Positions 41,320 to 53,090 of a stretch of 64,000 bases of DNA are shown here, one piece after another. The DNA is from Amborella trichopoda (Eukaryota; Streptophyta; Magnoliopsida; Amborellales; Amborellaceae), in contig NW_006500347.1 of the NCBI RefSeq assembly GCF_000471905.2, forward strand, positions 3,251,722 to 3,315,721, given 5' to 3'. The translations under genes and the position numbers were made by a program. The notes under the pieces are model-generated. The model was not told the origin of the DNA. It made no database searches and saw nothing but the letters and a program-made list of their open reading frames with translations. The stretch's first letter is position 1, and every line of letters starts with the position of its first letter.

Positions 41320-42800
41320 ACAAGTGTACATACTGTCTCATCCTCATTCCCATTTGCACCTTCATCACTGAACTCCAAAAGCTCTTTGTCATGACTTGCC
41401 AAGAACTTATAGAACTTGGGATACTACAGGTGGGAAAAAGCTAAATGAAAATGGCATAATAATCTCAATAACAAGACTAAGAAAATTCAAATATGTGGGT
41501 ATTAGGAAATAAAATCTCTATTTAAATAGCGGAAGTCCTAGCCCTGAGTGAAAAATTATGTGTAACAACCTCATCCTCAAATTTGGAACATCAGATAGCA
41601 GTACTATATGAGCCACATAGAGGCATCAAATATCGCAATTTCAAAAACACCATTTAACATAATTAATAAATAACTCCAATTGATATATTAACCTTCCATT
41701 AATAGTCTGACTGCATATCTTTGTGAATGTGAAGAAGTGCAAATATATATTCACTACAAACATAGAATGTGATTTCAAAATGAGCAACTCTCAGATGGTT
41801 CTTGATATAAGAGTATTACATAAGAATAAGAAGAACACCAAAGCATGATGAGAATCTCATTTTTTTTATTCGAAGTATAACGAGTATTTAAGATTCTCAG
41901 ATAAAATAATGTTGGTGAAAGGTGCCCAACTACCAAGTATAGGTATGAAAATCTTAAGGAGACTAGAAGCTCTAAATACCAAGTAACCAATTGTGAAGAC
42001 AAGACTAGAGGACATCATTAGAAGTTTGTACTAGTGTCAAGTTTCCTAGGGGGCAAACTAGGCGTGCTCGTTAGATCCCCATAAATAGCGGTGTTAAACT
42101 AGTTGGTTGTTGTAGTAGTTGAGAAGATCTTAGTCGTAACCATTTGCAATATGGACAGAGTAGACACCCTATTATACCAGCTAAATAGATCTTCCTACTT
42201 CCAGTCAACCTTCCTAGAGCCATCATACTTCTTGGTGTTCAAAAATTAATTGCCTCGGTAAATACTACAATCAACCAATATCGCTTTCATCTTTCATGAT
42301 TTAAATATTCATCATAGAACAGAGAAACATATATGGAAAATTGGAGGGAAAATTAAAATAAGACACCACAGTGAAACTAAAACAAAGACAACCAAATACA
42401 AAAATAGGATTACAAAACTGATAAAATGTAGAATTGATAGAAATACAGAATTCTTTTCCATAAGTTTACACAAATTGCATTCTTCCCTGTGAGTAAAAGT
42501 TCCTCCTCAAAACTACCTTCAAGTTTTAGTAAATATTAATCATACATAACGTCAACAACCACATCCATATATTATTCACGAATGTTGTACTTCATGGGAA
42601 ATGCTTATGCAAAAGTACACAATACATTGTTTTACGAACCAAAGATGATCATTTTAAGCAATTCAAGTTCAAAAAACTCACTTTTTCTTTCAGTCTCTCT
42701 AATTGTTTCTTGTGTTCTTCAGATTCAGATTGTGATTTCTTGGAAATCTTCCCTTTTCTAGCCTTATCTTCCCTTTTCTAGCCTTACTTTTATGTGCACA
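41320..42800 (-). pseudogene. NOC2: NOC2-like gene fragment, inverted copy
   Basis: On the minus strand, 42800-42690 encodes a Lys/Glu-rich segment ending SEEHKKQLERLKEK, with a GT donor. 41425-41325 continues with FYKFLASHDKELLEFSDEG. Both match the N-terminal part of nucleolar complex protein 2 (Noc2), which acts in 60S pre-ribosome export; the 'EFYEFLKEHDKELL'-type phrase is its hallmark. This copy retains the FSDE stretch whose coding bases are deleted from the right-arm copy. It carries a short internal tandem duplication near 42750-42790. Downstream exons are absent. It is a fragment. Confidence 0.7.
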
Positions 42801-43257
42801 AAAAAACCCAATTCAATTTAACTCTACTGAGTTCAAACAATGCCATTTCCAGTTTGACAAGAGTGCAAATAAAAAGATAAAAATTTTGATAGAGGAAGTT
42901 CAAGAAAAGGAATACTTAACCCAATTTTGGTGAAGAGAAATGGTATTCCTCCCCATCCTATTAAAAGAGAGAAACCCAATACTTTTAATGGATATTAAGA
43001 CAAAGGAAATAAGCACGCAAGCATAGAGACAGAAGAGGAGTAAGAAGAACATGACAATGGTATTTAACTATTTATTCTTTACATGCTATCAAGAGAGAGA
43101 CATCCAATCAATTTCAGAGATATTCAACCAGAAGCATAGCTTTAGAAAGTGGACCACCCAACGCCTAGGTGGTCCAGAAGGCTTGGGCAAAGTACGCAAG
43201 CACAGAGACAAAAGAGAAGTAAGAAGAACATGGCAATAGATCAATTTCAGAGATATT

Positions 43258-43670
43258 CAATCAGAAGCACAGTTTTAAAAAGAGGACGGCCTAGCGCCTA
43301 GGCGGTCCAGAAGGCCTGGGCGCATCGCCTAGGCCTAGGCGGCCAAACTAGGCGGATATCCCTGGGCTCTCGCCTAGGCGCCTGGGAATCCGCTTAGGGG
43401 TCCGCCTGAACGTGCCTAGGCGGCTGCTTGGGTCCTGCGCCCCGCCTAGGGGTGTAAATGCAACTTTTTAAGGGTATTTTTGGGTTATTTTTTTAATACT
43501 AAAGGGGAAAAATTGTGGGTTTTAAGTTCATTTGAAATCCAAAACCCATTAGAGGCTGTTTTAGAGATAGAAAACCCAAAAAAAAAATTTCTACTAAGCT
43601 GCCAAGGTTTTGGGCACTGGGCAGCTTGGACCCCATGACCGCCTAGCACTTTTTGAAACACTGACTAGAA
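43258..43670. repeat. GC-rich foldback element with CCTAGGCGG motifs
   Basis: It starts ttttaaaaagaggacggcctag and ends ccgcctagcactttttgaaacac, which are rough inverted copies. Inside are about ten copies of (g)cctaggcg(g), itself palindromic. The element is strikingly GC-rich against the AT-rich surroundings. It is absent from the matching place in the right arm. Just before it, 43013-43255 contains a tandem duplication of arm sequence. Confidence 0.65.
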
Positions 43671-43781
43671 GGCAATAAACACATAAGCAGAGAGAGATTC
43701 TTCCTCATCCTATTAAGAGATAACCCCAAAATTTTTCAAAAAATTTAAACTAGAAGGCAGCAGAGATAGGGAGAGCAAGCG

Positions 43782-43785
43782 AGCG

Positions 43786-43819
<34 letters not shown>
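43782..43819. repeat. GA microsatellite
   Basis: A run of GA dinucleotides after two gagc units. It corresponds to the CT run at 46581-46602 in the other arm. Confidence 0.9.
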
Positions 43820-43823
<4 letters not shown>

Positions 43824-44044
43824 CAATCAAACTTATCCAAAAATAGAAAATAAGGAGAAAAATACCATAGAGTATATATCTTCTTCATCAAATTGGGGCT
43901 TTCCATTGTTTTGGAGGTCATAGCGCATCGGTCCTTTAACCTGTCAAACCTTTTTCTTTAAAAAACGAGGGTTTATCATTCAAGTTGAAATGGGTAAAAG
44001 GCAAAATACCCTTGAAATGGGGTGGCAACGGGTCGGAATGGGTC

Positions 44045-44680
44045 TCTGTTGATAGGGGTGGCAATGGATCCGTACCCGACTTAGGACCCGCCTGGTATAC
44101 CCGTTCGGGTTTGGGTATGAATCCAAAATTTGGACTCGATAGGTCGGGTCTAGGTCCAAAACCTGGACACGAGTATTATTCGAGTCTGGGTCTGAGTCCG
44201 GGTTCAGTTGGACTTGACCCTTACCTGTAAATTGTTGGAGATAAAATACTTCGAGCCCTATTCGTTTGGATGTATTAAGGATCATATACGATAAAAACTC
44301 ATAATCATTTTTAACTATTAAACGACAAATAAGAGGGCTTGAAATCTAACAATCGGTGATTGTGACCTTTTGCCAATAATTTGGGTATATGATGGCAAAG
44401 AAAGGGCAAAAAACAAAAAAAAGAAGCTCATAGTGAGGCTGGCAATGGACACGATCAACCTGGGACCCGACGGGTACAGGTATGGGTCCAACTTTTAGAC
44501 CCGATGGGTCGGGTCCGGGTTCGGGTCCAAAACGTGGACCCGAATACATCCGGTCTGTGTTCGAGTCTGAGTCCAAATCCTAGACCCAAATACATTCGGG
44601 TCTGGGTCTGGGTCCGGGTCCGGATCCGGGTCCAGCTGGACCCGACCCATACCTGACTCGTTGCCACCCCTATCTGTCGA
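44045..44680. mobile_element. Non-autonomous hAT-type element with 8-bp target duplication
   Basis: The element 44053-44672 begins taggggtggcaa and ends ttgccacccccta-like (ttgccacccctat). These 12-base inverted ends match those of plant hAT elements. It is flanked by tctgttga (44045-44052) and tctgtcga (44673-44680), eight bases that differ at one position, as expected for hAT insertion. The interior is full of gggtcc/gggtct motifs and has no transposase. Confidence 0.8.
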
Positions 44681-45000
44681 CCAGGTTTTATATGGACCCG
44701 AGCAGCCCGGACCTGAGTATAGAAATTAATAAAATAAATATTACATAATTTATTTTTATATTTTTTATATGGGGTCTTAGGCCTAGACCCCTTCCGACCT
44801 AATAGAGTTCATTTTAAACCCGAAACCGGACCCGACCCAGTTTGAGTTTGAGTATTGGGACCTAGACCCAACCTGCTGGGTCCAAAACATGGACTCAAAC
44901 CGATAACTGAGTTGGGTCAACGAGCTGAGTCAACAAGTTGGCCCATCCCAACCACCACCTCTATAATGAAATAATGGGAAACGGGATCTTGGAACAAAGG

Positions 45001-46373
45001 TAGGGGTGGCAACAGTCGGGTTCGATTGGATCCAAACCGGAACCTAAAGTATTCGGGTTTGGGTCTGATTTGGCTAGTGTTTTGTTTGTGAATTTTCTTT
45101 TGAATCTATTGGTTGAGAAATGAGGTGTATCAGCCGGTAATATTATTATTTATTATATTATGGGAAAGTATAGAATGAGACTCGTTACATTTGGTACAAG
45201 GTGAGATATTAATCTTGACCATTGGATGTGAAATTGGGTGGCTGTAATTATTCTATTGACCTTGCTCAAACTTCAATGTAATTTTCTCGAACGTAGTGAC
45301 ACATCCAAGCTATCAAACTTCACATCGGATAGTTGTAAGTAATTGTGACTACCTTATATCAAAGGTAAATGGTACAATCCCTTATATTATTAGTATTGAA
45401 CGTCACAAGATTACTTTATATATATATCAGGAACTTAAAGGGTTTATCTTTTTAAAGGATGCGGTTAAAGACTCACATGAAATGGAGGCTCCTTAATAAT
45501 TTTTTTTTGAAATAAAATTTGATCCTAATTTTTAGGGAATATATAATCTTTAATATGGAGATTATTAATCTGTAAAAATAAATAAATTTTAAAAACTAGA
45601 AATGATATGTTTTGGCGAGAATATTTGAACTGTTGATTATACTTTTTCTTTGGAGGACTATTACTTAAGGGATTTTGTTTTGGTTGATGGTGTAGATCTC
45701 TGGCCCACACAGTAACAGCTGCTAGCTTGGCCGCACCAAACAATTTTCTCTTTTTAAATAGCGGTTTTACTTCCTTATAAATAATTAGCTGAAAACGATA
45801 TAGTTTTAGCTAGAAATAACTAAAAATAACTAGAAATTTATGTAAAAGGTTATTTTGGGATTTGTGTTAGATTACTTAAAAGGGTATGGTTTGCATAAGG
45901 TTGCAACCTCGAATAATGAAAATTAGGTGTACCACCAAATTTTATTGTAAGATGTAATATTTTCTCTCTCTCGCTCTCTCTCTCTCTGCCCAAATCCAAC
46001 TCTCTTCAAGCCTTTCGCTTTCCTGATTTTGAGTTTCTCTAACTACAATTTTCTCTCTACAAATGTACACAAATATATACCCTTCAAAGCCTTCCAGGTA
46101 TACCTATTACGAGTCCGAGTCTATGGTTTGGACCTAGCAGGTGGGTTCAGGTTCCAATGCTCAAACTCAAATTGGGTCAAGTCCAGTTTCAGGTTTAGTT
46201 TGGACCATATTAAGTCGGTTCGGGATCTAGGCCTCAATATACAACATATAAAAATATAAAAATATAAATTTTGTAATACTTATTTTTTTTATTTTCTAGA
46301 CTTGGGTCCTGACTTACTGTGTCCATATAAAACCTAGTCGACTGAGACTCATCCTGACCCATTGCCCCCCCTA
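45001..46373. mobile_element. Possible second hAT-type element in the spacer
   Basis: A taggggtggcaa end at 45001 faces an attgccccccctat end at 46360-46374. Flanks are aacaaagg (44993-45000) and ttcaaagg (46375-46382), alike at six of eight places. The right end also pairs with sequence at 44020-44045 in the left arm, so this could instead be part of the arms. The interior includes a foldback repeat at 45165-45395. No transposase was seen. Confidence 0.45.
45165..45395. repeat. Foldback MITE of the 'ttacctttggtacaa' family
   Basis: The start (gttacatttggtacaag..ggatgtgaa..) and the end (..cacatcggat..tatcaaaggtaaatggtac) are inverted copies with mismatches. The same phrases occur singly near 20208, 21064, 22313 and 54665. 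Confidence 0.6.
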
Positions 46374-48690
46374 TTTCAAAGGTATTTTCATCTTTTTACC
46401 CATTTCAACTAAGTGAGAAATCCTCGTTTCAAAGAGAAGGGTTTGACAGGTTACAAGACCGGTCCGCCATGATCTCTGAAACAATGGCGAGCCCCCAATT
46501 TGATGAAGAAATATATTCTATAGTATTTTTCTCATTATTTTCTATTTTTAATATTTTTAATTCATTTTAGTTGGAAATCTTTCTCTCTCTCTCTCTCTCT
46601 CTCGCTAGTGCCTTTTGGTTTTATTGTTTTGAAAATTGTTGCGGTTGTCTCTCTTCCTCATCTAATCTTTCTCTCCCTCTCTCTAGTGCCTTTTGGTTTT
46701 ATTGTTTTGAAAATTGTTGTGGTTGTCTCTCTTGCTCGGATGAGGAAGAATCTCTCTCTCTCTCTCTTTGCTCAATGCTTATTGCGTTCTGGTTGAATAT
46801 ATCTGAAATTGATTGGATTTCTCTCTCTTGATAAATCTTGTAAAGAATAAACAGTTAAATACCATTGTCATGTTCTTCTTACTCCTCTTCTGTCTCTGTG
46901 CTTATGTGCTTATTTCCTTTGTGTTAATATCAATTAAAATTATTGGGTTTCTCTCTCTTAACAGGATGGTGATGAATACCTTTTCTCTTCACTAAAATTG
47001 GGTAAGTATTTATTGTCCAGAACTTCCTTTATCAAAAATTTTATCTTATTATTTGTACTCTTGTCAAACTAGAAACGACATTGTTTGAACTCAGCAGAGT
47101 TAAATTGAATTGGGATTTTTTGTGCAGATAAAAGTGAGGCTAGAAAGGGGAAGACTTCGAAGAAATCACGATCTGAATCTGAAGAACACAAGAAACAATT
47201 AGAGAGACCGAAAGAAAAAGTGAGTTTTCTGAATGTGAATTGCTTAAAATTATCATCTTTGGTTTGTAAAACAATGTATTGTGTGCTTTTGCATGAGTAT
47301 TCCCCATGAAGTACAAAAATTGTAAGTAATATATGGATGTGGTTGTTGATGTTGTGTATGATTAATATTACTAAAACTTAAAGATACTTCTGAGGAGAAT
47401 TTAGGAACTTTTACTCACAAGGAAGAATGCAATTTGGGTAAACTTATGGAAAAGAATTGTGTATTTGTATCAATTCTACATTTTGTTAGTTTTTTAATCT
47501 TAGTTTTTTATTTGGTTATCTTTGTTTAAGTTTTGGCTGTGTCTTATTTTAATCTTCCCTCTAATTTTCCAAATATATTTCTCTGTTCTATGATGAATAT
47601 TTTGATCATGAGAGATTAAAGGCATCTTGGTTGGTTGTGGTTTTTATCGAGGCAATTAATTTTTAAACACTAGGAAGTATGATGGCTTTATAAAGGTTTA
47701 CTGGAAGTAGGGAGATCTATTTCGCTGGTATACTAGGGTGTCTACTCTATCTATATTGCAGATGGTTACGACTAAGATCTTCTCAACTCCTACAACAAAA
47801 AACTAGTTTAACACCGCTACTTATGGGGGTCTAACAAGCACTCCTCGTTTGTTCCCTAGGAAACTTGACACTAGTACTGACTTCTAATGAGGTCCTCTAG
47901 TCTTCTATTCGCAATTGGTTACTCGGTATTTGCGCTTTTAGTCTCCTCAAGATTTTCAAACCTATACTTGGTGTTGCGACCAACATTAACATATATGGGC
48001 AACCCATTTTATAAGAGAATCTTAAGTAGTCGGATTAAAAAAATGAAATTCTCATCATGCTTTGGTGTTCTTCTTATTCTTATGTATATGCCTATTTCAG
48101 GGAAACACAAGATAATCGAGTATCATGAACCATCTGAGAGTTGCTCATTCTGAAATTACATTTATGTTTATAGTGAATATATATTTGCACGTCTTCACTT
48201 TCACAAAGATATGCAATCGGACTATGAATGGAAGGTTAATATATCAGTTGGAGTTATTTATTAATTCTGTTATATGGTGTTTTTGAAATTGCAATATTTG
48301 ATTCCTCTGTGTGGCTCATATTGTACTGCTGTCTGATGTTCCATATTTGAAGATGAGGTTGTTGCACTCATAATTTTTCACTCAGTATTAGGACTTCCGC
48401 TATTTAAATAGATACCCACATATTTGAATTTTTTTTAGTCTTGTTAGTGAGATTATTATGCCATTTTCATTTAGCTTGTTCCCACCTATAGGATCTGGAG
48501 TTCTATAAGTTCTTGGCAAGTCATGACAAAGAGCTTTTGGAGTGAAGATGCAGATGGGGATGTGGATGAGACAGGTTTTACATTTGTATAAGCTATCGTT
48601 GCTCTCTACTCTTTGCTGTGAATGTTCTATACAATTCGTTTTTGCATTTTGATGTGTTCCTTACCAGGAGGATGCTGAAATATATGAAGT
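46345..48690 (+). repeat. Right arm of the NOC2-containing inverted duplication
   Basis: This is the inverted counterpart of 41232-44050. It contains a 78-bp tandem duplication (46606 and 46684, beginning tagtgccttttgg) and CT microsatellites at 46581-46602 and 46753-46768. Similarity to the left arm stops near 48690, in the middle of a coding segment. Confidence 0.85.
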
Positions 48691-49185
48691 CAGTCAACAG
48701 TTTGGAGCACTTGCAGAAATGGCTGAGAAACCATCTGTCAAGGTTATCACCACTGCAATGGTTGATTCTTGGTGTAAATCTATTCAGGAAGAGAAAAGTA
48801 TAAGACCTCTTCGTTTGCTCATTCAAGCTTCAGATCTGCTTGCCATTATGGTGATGGCGATGATGACTCTTCCTCAAAGCTTCGCATCATGTTGAGCAGC
48901 GTATTCAATAAAATAATGGTGTTTGTTCTGAGTGAGATTGATAGCATTTTTCGATCAGTTTTTATACTTCCTAGTTCGGGTGGGAAGAAGGAGACCATTG
49001 TAGAATTGATGATTCAAAAGGCTTGGAAGAGTCATCGATATTTAGTGAAATCATTATCTTGGAAATGCCCTTCATGTACTGAACCCAATGACGAATGGGC
49101 AGATGATCTTGTTCACATTTAAGCATCTCAGACATTCAGCCATATTCTTGGCAGCATTTCCAAACCTCTTGAGGAAGTATATTAA
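47128..49185 (+). pseudogene. NOC2: NOC2-like (nucleolar complex protein 2) pseudogene, N-terminal exons
   Basis: Exon 47128-47219 encodes KSEARKGKTSKKSRSESEEH then a QLERPKEK stretch. Exon 48492-48574 encodes DLEFYKFLASHDKELLE and then loses frame through an eight-base deletion compared with the left-arm copy. From about 48665 the sequence reads KPSVKVITTAMVDSWCKSIQ. After a frameshift near 48815 it gives HYGDGDDDSSSKLRIMLSSV, then FNKIMVFVLSEID and GGKKETIVELM. Another shift near 49065 leads to the LRKYIK end and a GT donor at 49186. Noc2 is needed for ribosome large-subunit maturation in the nucleolus. The remaining two thirds of the protein were not found downstream, so this is a truncated pseudogene. 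Confidence 0.8.
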
Positions 49186-50870
49186 GGTAATGCAGATTTT
49201 GTAGTTAATAGAGCATTTAATAGAGTAGACTGGTGGACTAGGATTCATGTTGTTGAACCCAAATTATTGAGAAAAGGCAATGATGATGATGATGAGATTT
49301 CGTAGTTAACTTTTTGGAATGGAGTTGATAAATATAAAAATATCTTGATTGCTATTGTCTCTTACATATCTTTTGCTGATGCAGATTTCATAGTTACTAT
49401 GAGCTAGAATAATTGCTACAAACATTATATTTTCTTTGGTCAATTTGCTATTCAAATTTTAAACTTTAGAAATTTAACACCATTGAATGTGCCCCGTAGT
49501 GATTTGTTTTGCTATGATATTAAGTGATATCATGGATCAGGTTGTCTATCTTGTGCCGTGTTGCCATGCAATGAGAGGAGCTAATATGCGTGAGAAATTA
49601 TCTTTCATGGAGATAGTCCTGGTGATTATTTTGTTTGTTTTTCATTTTTTTAGGAATTAAATGTGGGGATTCTCACATAGTTGGTGTCTCTTTTCTGCCC
49701 ACATGAGCTTCTTCATCTGGTCTTTTGTTTCTTTTTCCTTTATCTTCTTTCTTATTTTCTTTTTTCGGTTATGTTTCTCTGGTTTTTATGCTAATTTCAT
49801 TTTTAATCTATCCATCCTACTTGACCATTAAAAAATGCAAATGTCTTACAGAGAGTTTCCCCTTGTAGAACCTATGCAGTGGATGGAGCTATATTTCTTT
49901 ATGTAACAAGTTGCCATCGTTAGGGTATGGGGATATGCCCCATTTTGATAGTTTCCTTTCTTTTTCAGTGATCTAATTTTCTCTCATTTAGTAGTAGGAT
50001 GATAAACGAAGAAATATGGTTATCCCTCTGACTAATACAGATCTACCCAAAGAAAACCTAATTTTCTATCACGACAGGTGCAACAGTTCAAAACCCAAAC
50101 ATTTGGAGGATGAAGTTCAAAGCCCGAACATTTGGAGCATGAACAAGTGCAGGCTCAAAAGTTCAAACCTGAACATTTGGAGCATGAACTAGTGCAGAAC
50201 ACCGATGCGGACTTGGTCTCAGAGTTGGAGCTCTCTTCAGATGAAGAAGAAAACACGCCAGAGCTCGAACCACGCCTTGCCTTGAAGAGCCAGAAGACAA
50301 GATCACTCCAAGAAATGAAAATCTGAGTCCCTAATTTCCAAGCAAAAATTTCGAAATCTGGGGTAGCTTTTGATTGTCTTTTCATTTGTCTGATTTATGT
50401 CTAATTTACGTCTAAAGTTCCTTCTGGCTCATTATTAATTTCCCAAGCTGTACTTATAATTGTAGTAGTCCATTTGGTTGATTCACTGTATTGGTGTTCG
50501 TTTTAAGTCGTTATAGTGTGGGTTAGTTGTGTAGGTTTGTTGGTTGATTTGTTTTTTTAAATCCTTTGGTTGGATCTCTCTACAAGGTCTCCCCTAGTTA
50601 GATTTGAAATCAGGCTACTAGATCACCTAGCTGTGAGATGTAAAGTCGGGTGCTTATGAATACATCATTAATTGTGCGAATAAACTTTTCTCAAATTTTG
50701 TGTGGAGAAAAGGCATACCTCTGATTTCACATCTACAAGGGGGGAAGACAATGACTTCCATATATCAAAGATAAATAGCCCTTTGCTATAGGTATCTCAA
50801 CATGTTTAACTGCAAATTAAAATTGATGATGATGCAAGGTTCAAAGCTCTATAATTAGATTTTATGGATG
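49186..50870. other. Stretch without a clear gene
   Basis: No recognised exon. A triple 'acatttggag(c/g)atgaa' repeat lies at 50099, 50127 and 50174. It opens a 64-codon frame (50132-50326) with an acidic LELSSDEEEN patch. That patch would suit the charged tail of a nucleolar protein such as Noc2, but there is no firm link. Confidence 0.35.
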
Positions 50871-51110
50871 ACAATGGGCCGGCAGCCTACCTTTGAAATA
50901 CTAGGGTCTGAGCCACAAAATGTGGCCAGACAGTTGGAGGCCTGTGTGAGGGCCAAGGCCATAGTAGGGCTAACCCGGCCAAACTCCATTTTTTTCCATT
51001 CCTTTTTTTTTTTTAATCTATTGGGATAGGCACTGCCTGGCCTGAACATGTCTAGGCCCCTTGAGCCCAATGTGGATGGGCCTTTGTCCATCCTTAGCCT
51101 GGCCCATTGT
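50871..51110. repeat. MITE-like element, about 240 bp
   Basis: It begins acaatgggccggc and ends gcctggcccattgt. These inverted ends are about 13 bases, with one mismatch. The interior has other 'gggcc'-type words but no clear coding. A possible tRNA-like B box (agttcaattcc) lies further on near 51203, too weak to annotate. Confidence 0.5.
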
Positions 51111-52199
51111 TTGTCCTAGATACTATGTAGGAGTTTATTTGGGAATTGGACTTCAGCTTAGTTGTTTTAGTTGTTGGTGATTCCTAATTGATGATTCCCA
51201 AGTTCAATTCCTAGAGCTGAATCAAAAAAGAAAAATAAGTAGATCAGTAATAGACAAAAGATTGAGAAATAGAAGAGAGCATGTGGAAAAAAGGAGAAAA
51301 CTAAGGCTTTAAGATTTGGATTGGAAATCACCCAACCAGATTGGGAATCAAGTGGAAACCAACCTAGTTTGTAATTGAAATTATGAATCAGACTGGTTCC
51401 CACAGATTCATTTGGTTCCCCGAGGAAACCGGCAGGTTTCATGTGGAATCTAGATCGACTGGTTCTCATGATCTATATTTTTTTTGTTGGAAATTTTGTC
51501 AAATTACCATGAGAGATGAACAAGTTAACTCTTTGCCTGTATCTTTTTATTCCTTTTTAAAATACACATGAAAACATGGTCGTGTGTTGGAAATGGGCAA
51601 AATATATTTTATATTTGGGTATTTAGATAATTTGCCATATTTTATTATGCTTTCTATTTAAATTTTAAATTTTTGCTTTTTTATTGATCAATTCTCACAT
51701 ATGAAAATTGGTTGGATCCTGGATGCCCGGTTCACCATTTGTTCTAACTCTTTAAAGACAAGTAGCGCTACCCTTATCATGGGAGTAGGTGTAGGCTTGT
51801 GGAGAATGATCGAGTCTAGAAAATCATTAGATTTTGAGCCCCATCAGTGGGGCCCTCCTAGCCATTTTCTTTTGGTGTTCTTGATCTCAAGATGATGTAT
51901 GAGCCAGTTTTTCCTTTTGGAAAAAAGAAAAAAAGTTTCAAATCAATTTATGATTTTGTAAAAATCATTTGTAACAATCTTAAAAAACAAAAAAATAAAC
52001 TAAATGTTGCAAATTTTGATTTAAAGATTATGGCCCCTTTGATTGTAGCCCCACCAATCCACAGTGATCTTCTTCAATTATCCACAGTGTCTTCTTTCAA
52101 TTTTAAGAAAATTGTGCTGATGTCCTCCAAAATATCCCTTATTAGGAAAAAGTTTATATAGAGCTAAGGCTGAAGTTGTTATGTTGCCCAAATATCCTC

Positions 52200-52500
52200 A
52201 AATTGATCATCTTGACATCAAGATGCATTGACATTAGACAAATGGATTTCAATTTTTGTAAATATTGTATCTTGTAATGTATTTTTGGATCGGCAATTTT
52301 CAAAATTTCTAAGTTTTCATAGATCGGCTTGATCTATACTATTTTTGAAGCTTTAAATTTTATAATTAAAGATGAAAATATATTTTAAGGTCATCACAAA
52401 GATTTCCAGTATTGAAACCATATTTCTCAACACTATGTGAAAGTGTGATTTACTTTGATTGTTTAGAGCTTCGGCTCTATACAAATCACATTCTTTTTGT
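52200..52500 (+). repeat. Interspersed repeat R1, copy A
   Basis: From 'tcaaattgatcatcttgacatc' to 'agagcttcggctctatacaaatc' the text parallels 53530-53815 closely, and 1060-1345 on the opposite strand. 21950-22060 keeps a part of it. 51111-52199 otherwise holds no recognisable gene. Confidence 0.75.
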
Positions 52501-53090
52501 TGAATTATGAGGTGACTTTTTACTTATTTTGATTGGGTTGCTGTCGTATCAAACCATTATCCTATAAAAAAAGGTAAAATTCTTACTTATTTCGGCCACG
52601 TATTATAAAGTTGGGTTATATTACGGTGCTCACCCTATGGAATAATTTATCATCATACTTTATAATTTTTGATACTTTTATATCATTGTTTTGTACGTAG
52701 AGTATTGTTTTAATAAGGGTATTTTTTTATCATTAGGAGGGATATGATGTCATCCACATAAGGTGTGACATCAACTACATGAAGCATACTAGTGGTATTT
52801 AATGCTACATGTGGGTGATGTCACACTCTATGTAGATGGCATCACATCTCTCCTAATTACTAAAAATGTCTTTAAAATCTATATACAAAACAAGGGTATA
52901 TGTATACAAATTTTGTTGAGTACAATAATGAATTACTTCATAGTGTGAGCACCCTAACATAACCCTATAAAACATAACTCAAGTTGGTTTTATAGATTAG
53001 AAAATGGTGCAATTTTATAGGAAAATGGTTTGATAGGGTTGCAGCCCTATCAAAATAAGTAAATCATCACCTCATAATTCATCAAAAATT
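52500..53090. repeat. Large foldback element with a nested MITE
   Basis: The outer arms pair from tgaattatgagg at 52502 with the tcataattcat end near 53085. The best-matched part is 52530-52570 against 53015-53060 (ataatggtttgatac..cccaatcaaaataag). Inside lies a second foldback (52613-52965). Similar outer-arm sequence occurs at 32945-33125 and, inverted, at 34080-34265. Confidence 0.75.
52613..52965. repeat. MITE with GGGTTATRTTAVGGTGCTCAC ends
   Basis: It starts gggttatattacggtgctcac and ends gtgagcaccctaacataaccc, 21-base inverted ends with two mismatches. The interior also pairs (aggagggatatgatgtcat.. with ..gatggcatcacatctctcct). A single matching end occurs at 60734-60754. The bases flanking the two ends (tataaagtt and tataaaaca) are similar and could be a worn 9-base target duplication. 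Confidence 0.8.

Larger units (their letters stand above)
41232..44050 (-). repeat. Left arm of the NOC2-containing inverted duplication
   Basis: Inverted partners lie at 46345-48690, in mirrored order. For example, 41250-41275 pairs with 48640-48665, 41785-41860 with 48040-48150, 42170-42260 with 47640-47750, 42690-42750 with 47150-47215, 43015-43075 with 46845-46910, and 43850-44020 with 46375-46560. This arm is longer because it holds an internal duplication and the CCTAGGCGG element (43108-43670). Confidence 0.85.

Noticed and set aside
44346..44667. Arg/Thr- and Pro/Gly-rich frames in the hAT element
   Set aside because: They reflect the gggtcc repeats. No transposase motif was seen.
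46571..46831. 86-codon frame with repeated FWFYCFENCCGCLS
   Set aside because: It arises from a 78-bp tandem duplication next to CT microsatellites.
50855..51091. 78-codon minus-strand frame
   Set aside because: It lies across the MITE-like element 50871-51110 and shows no domain.
51145..51250. Possible tRNA-derived SINE (A- and B-box-like words)
   Set aside because: The boxes are too degenerate and no tail or target duplication was visible.
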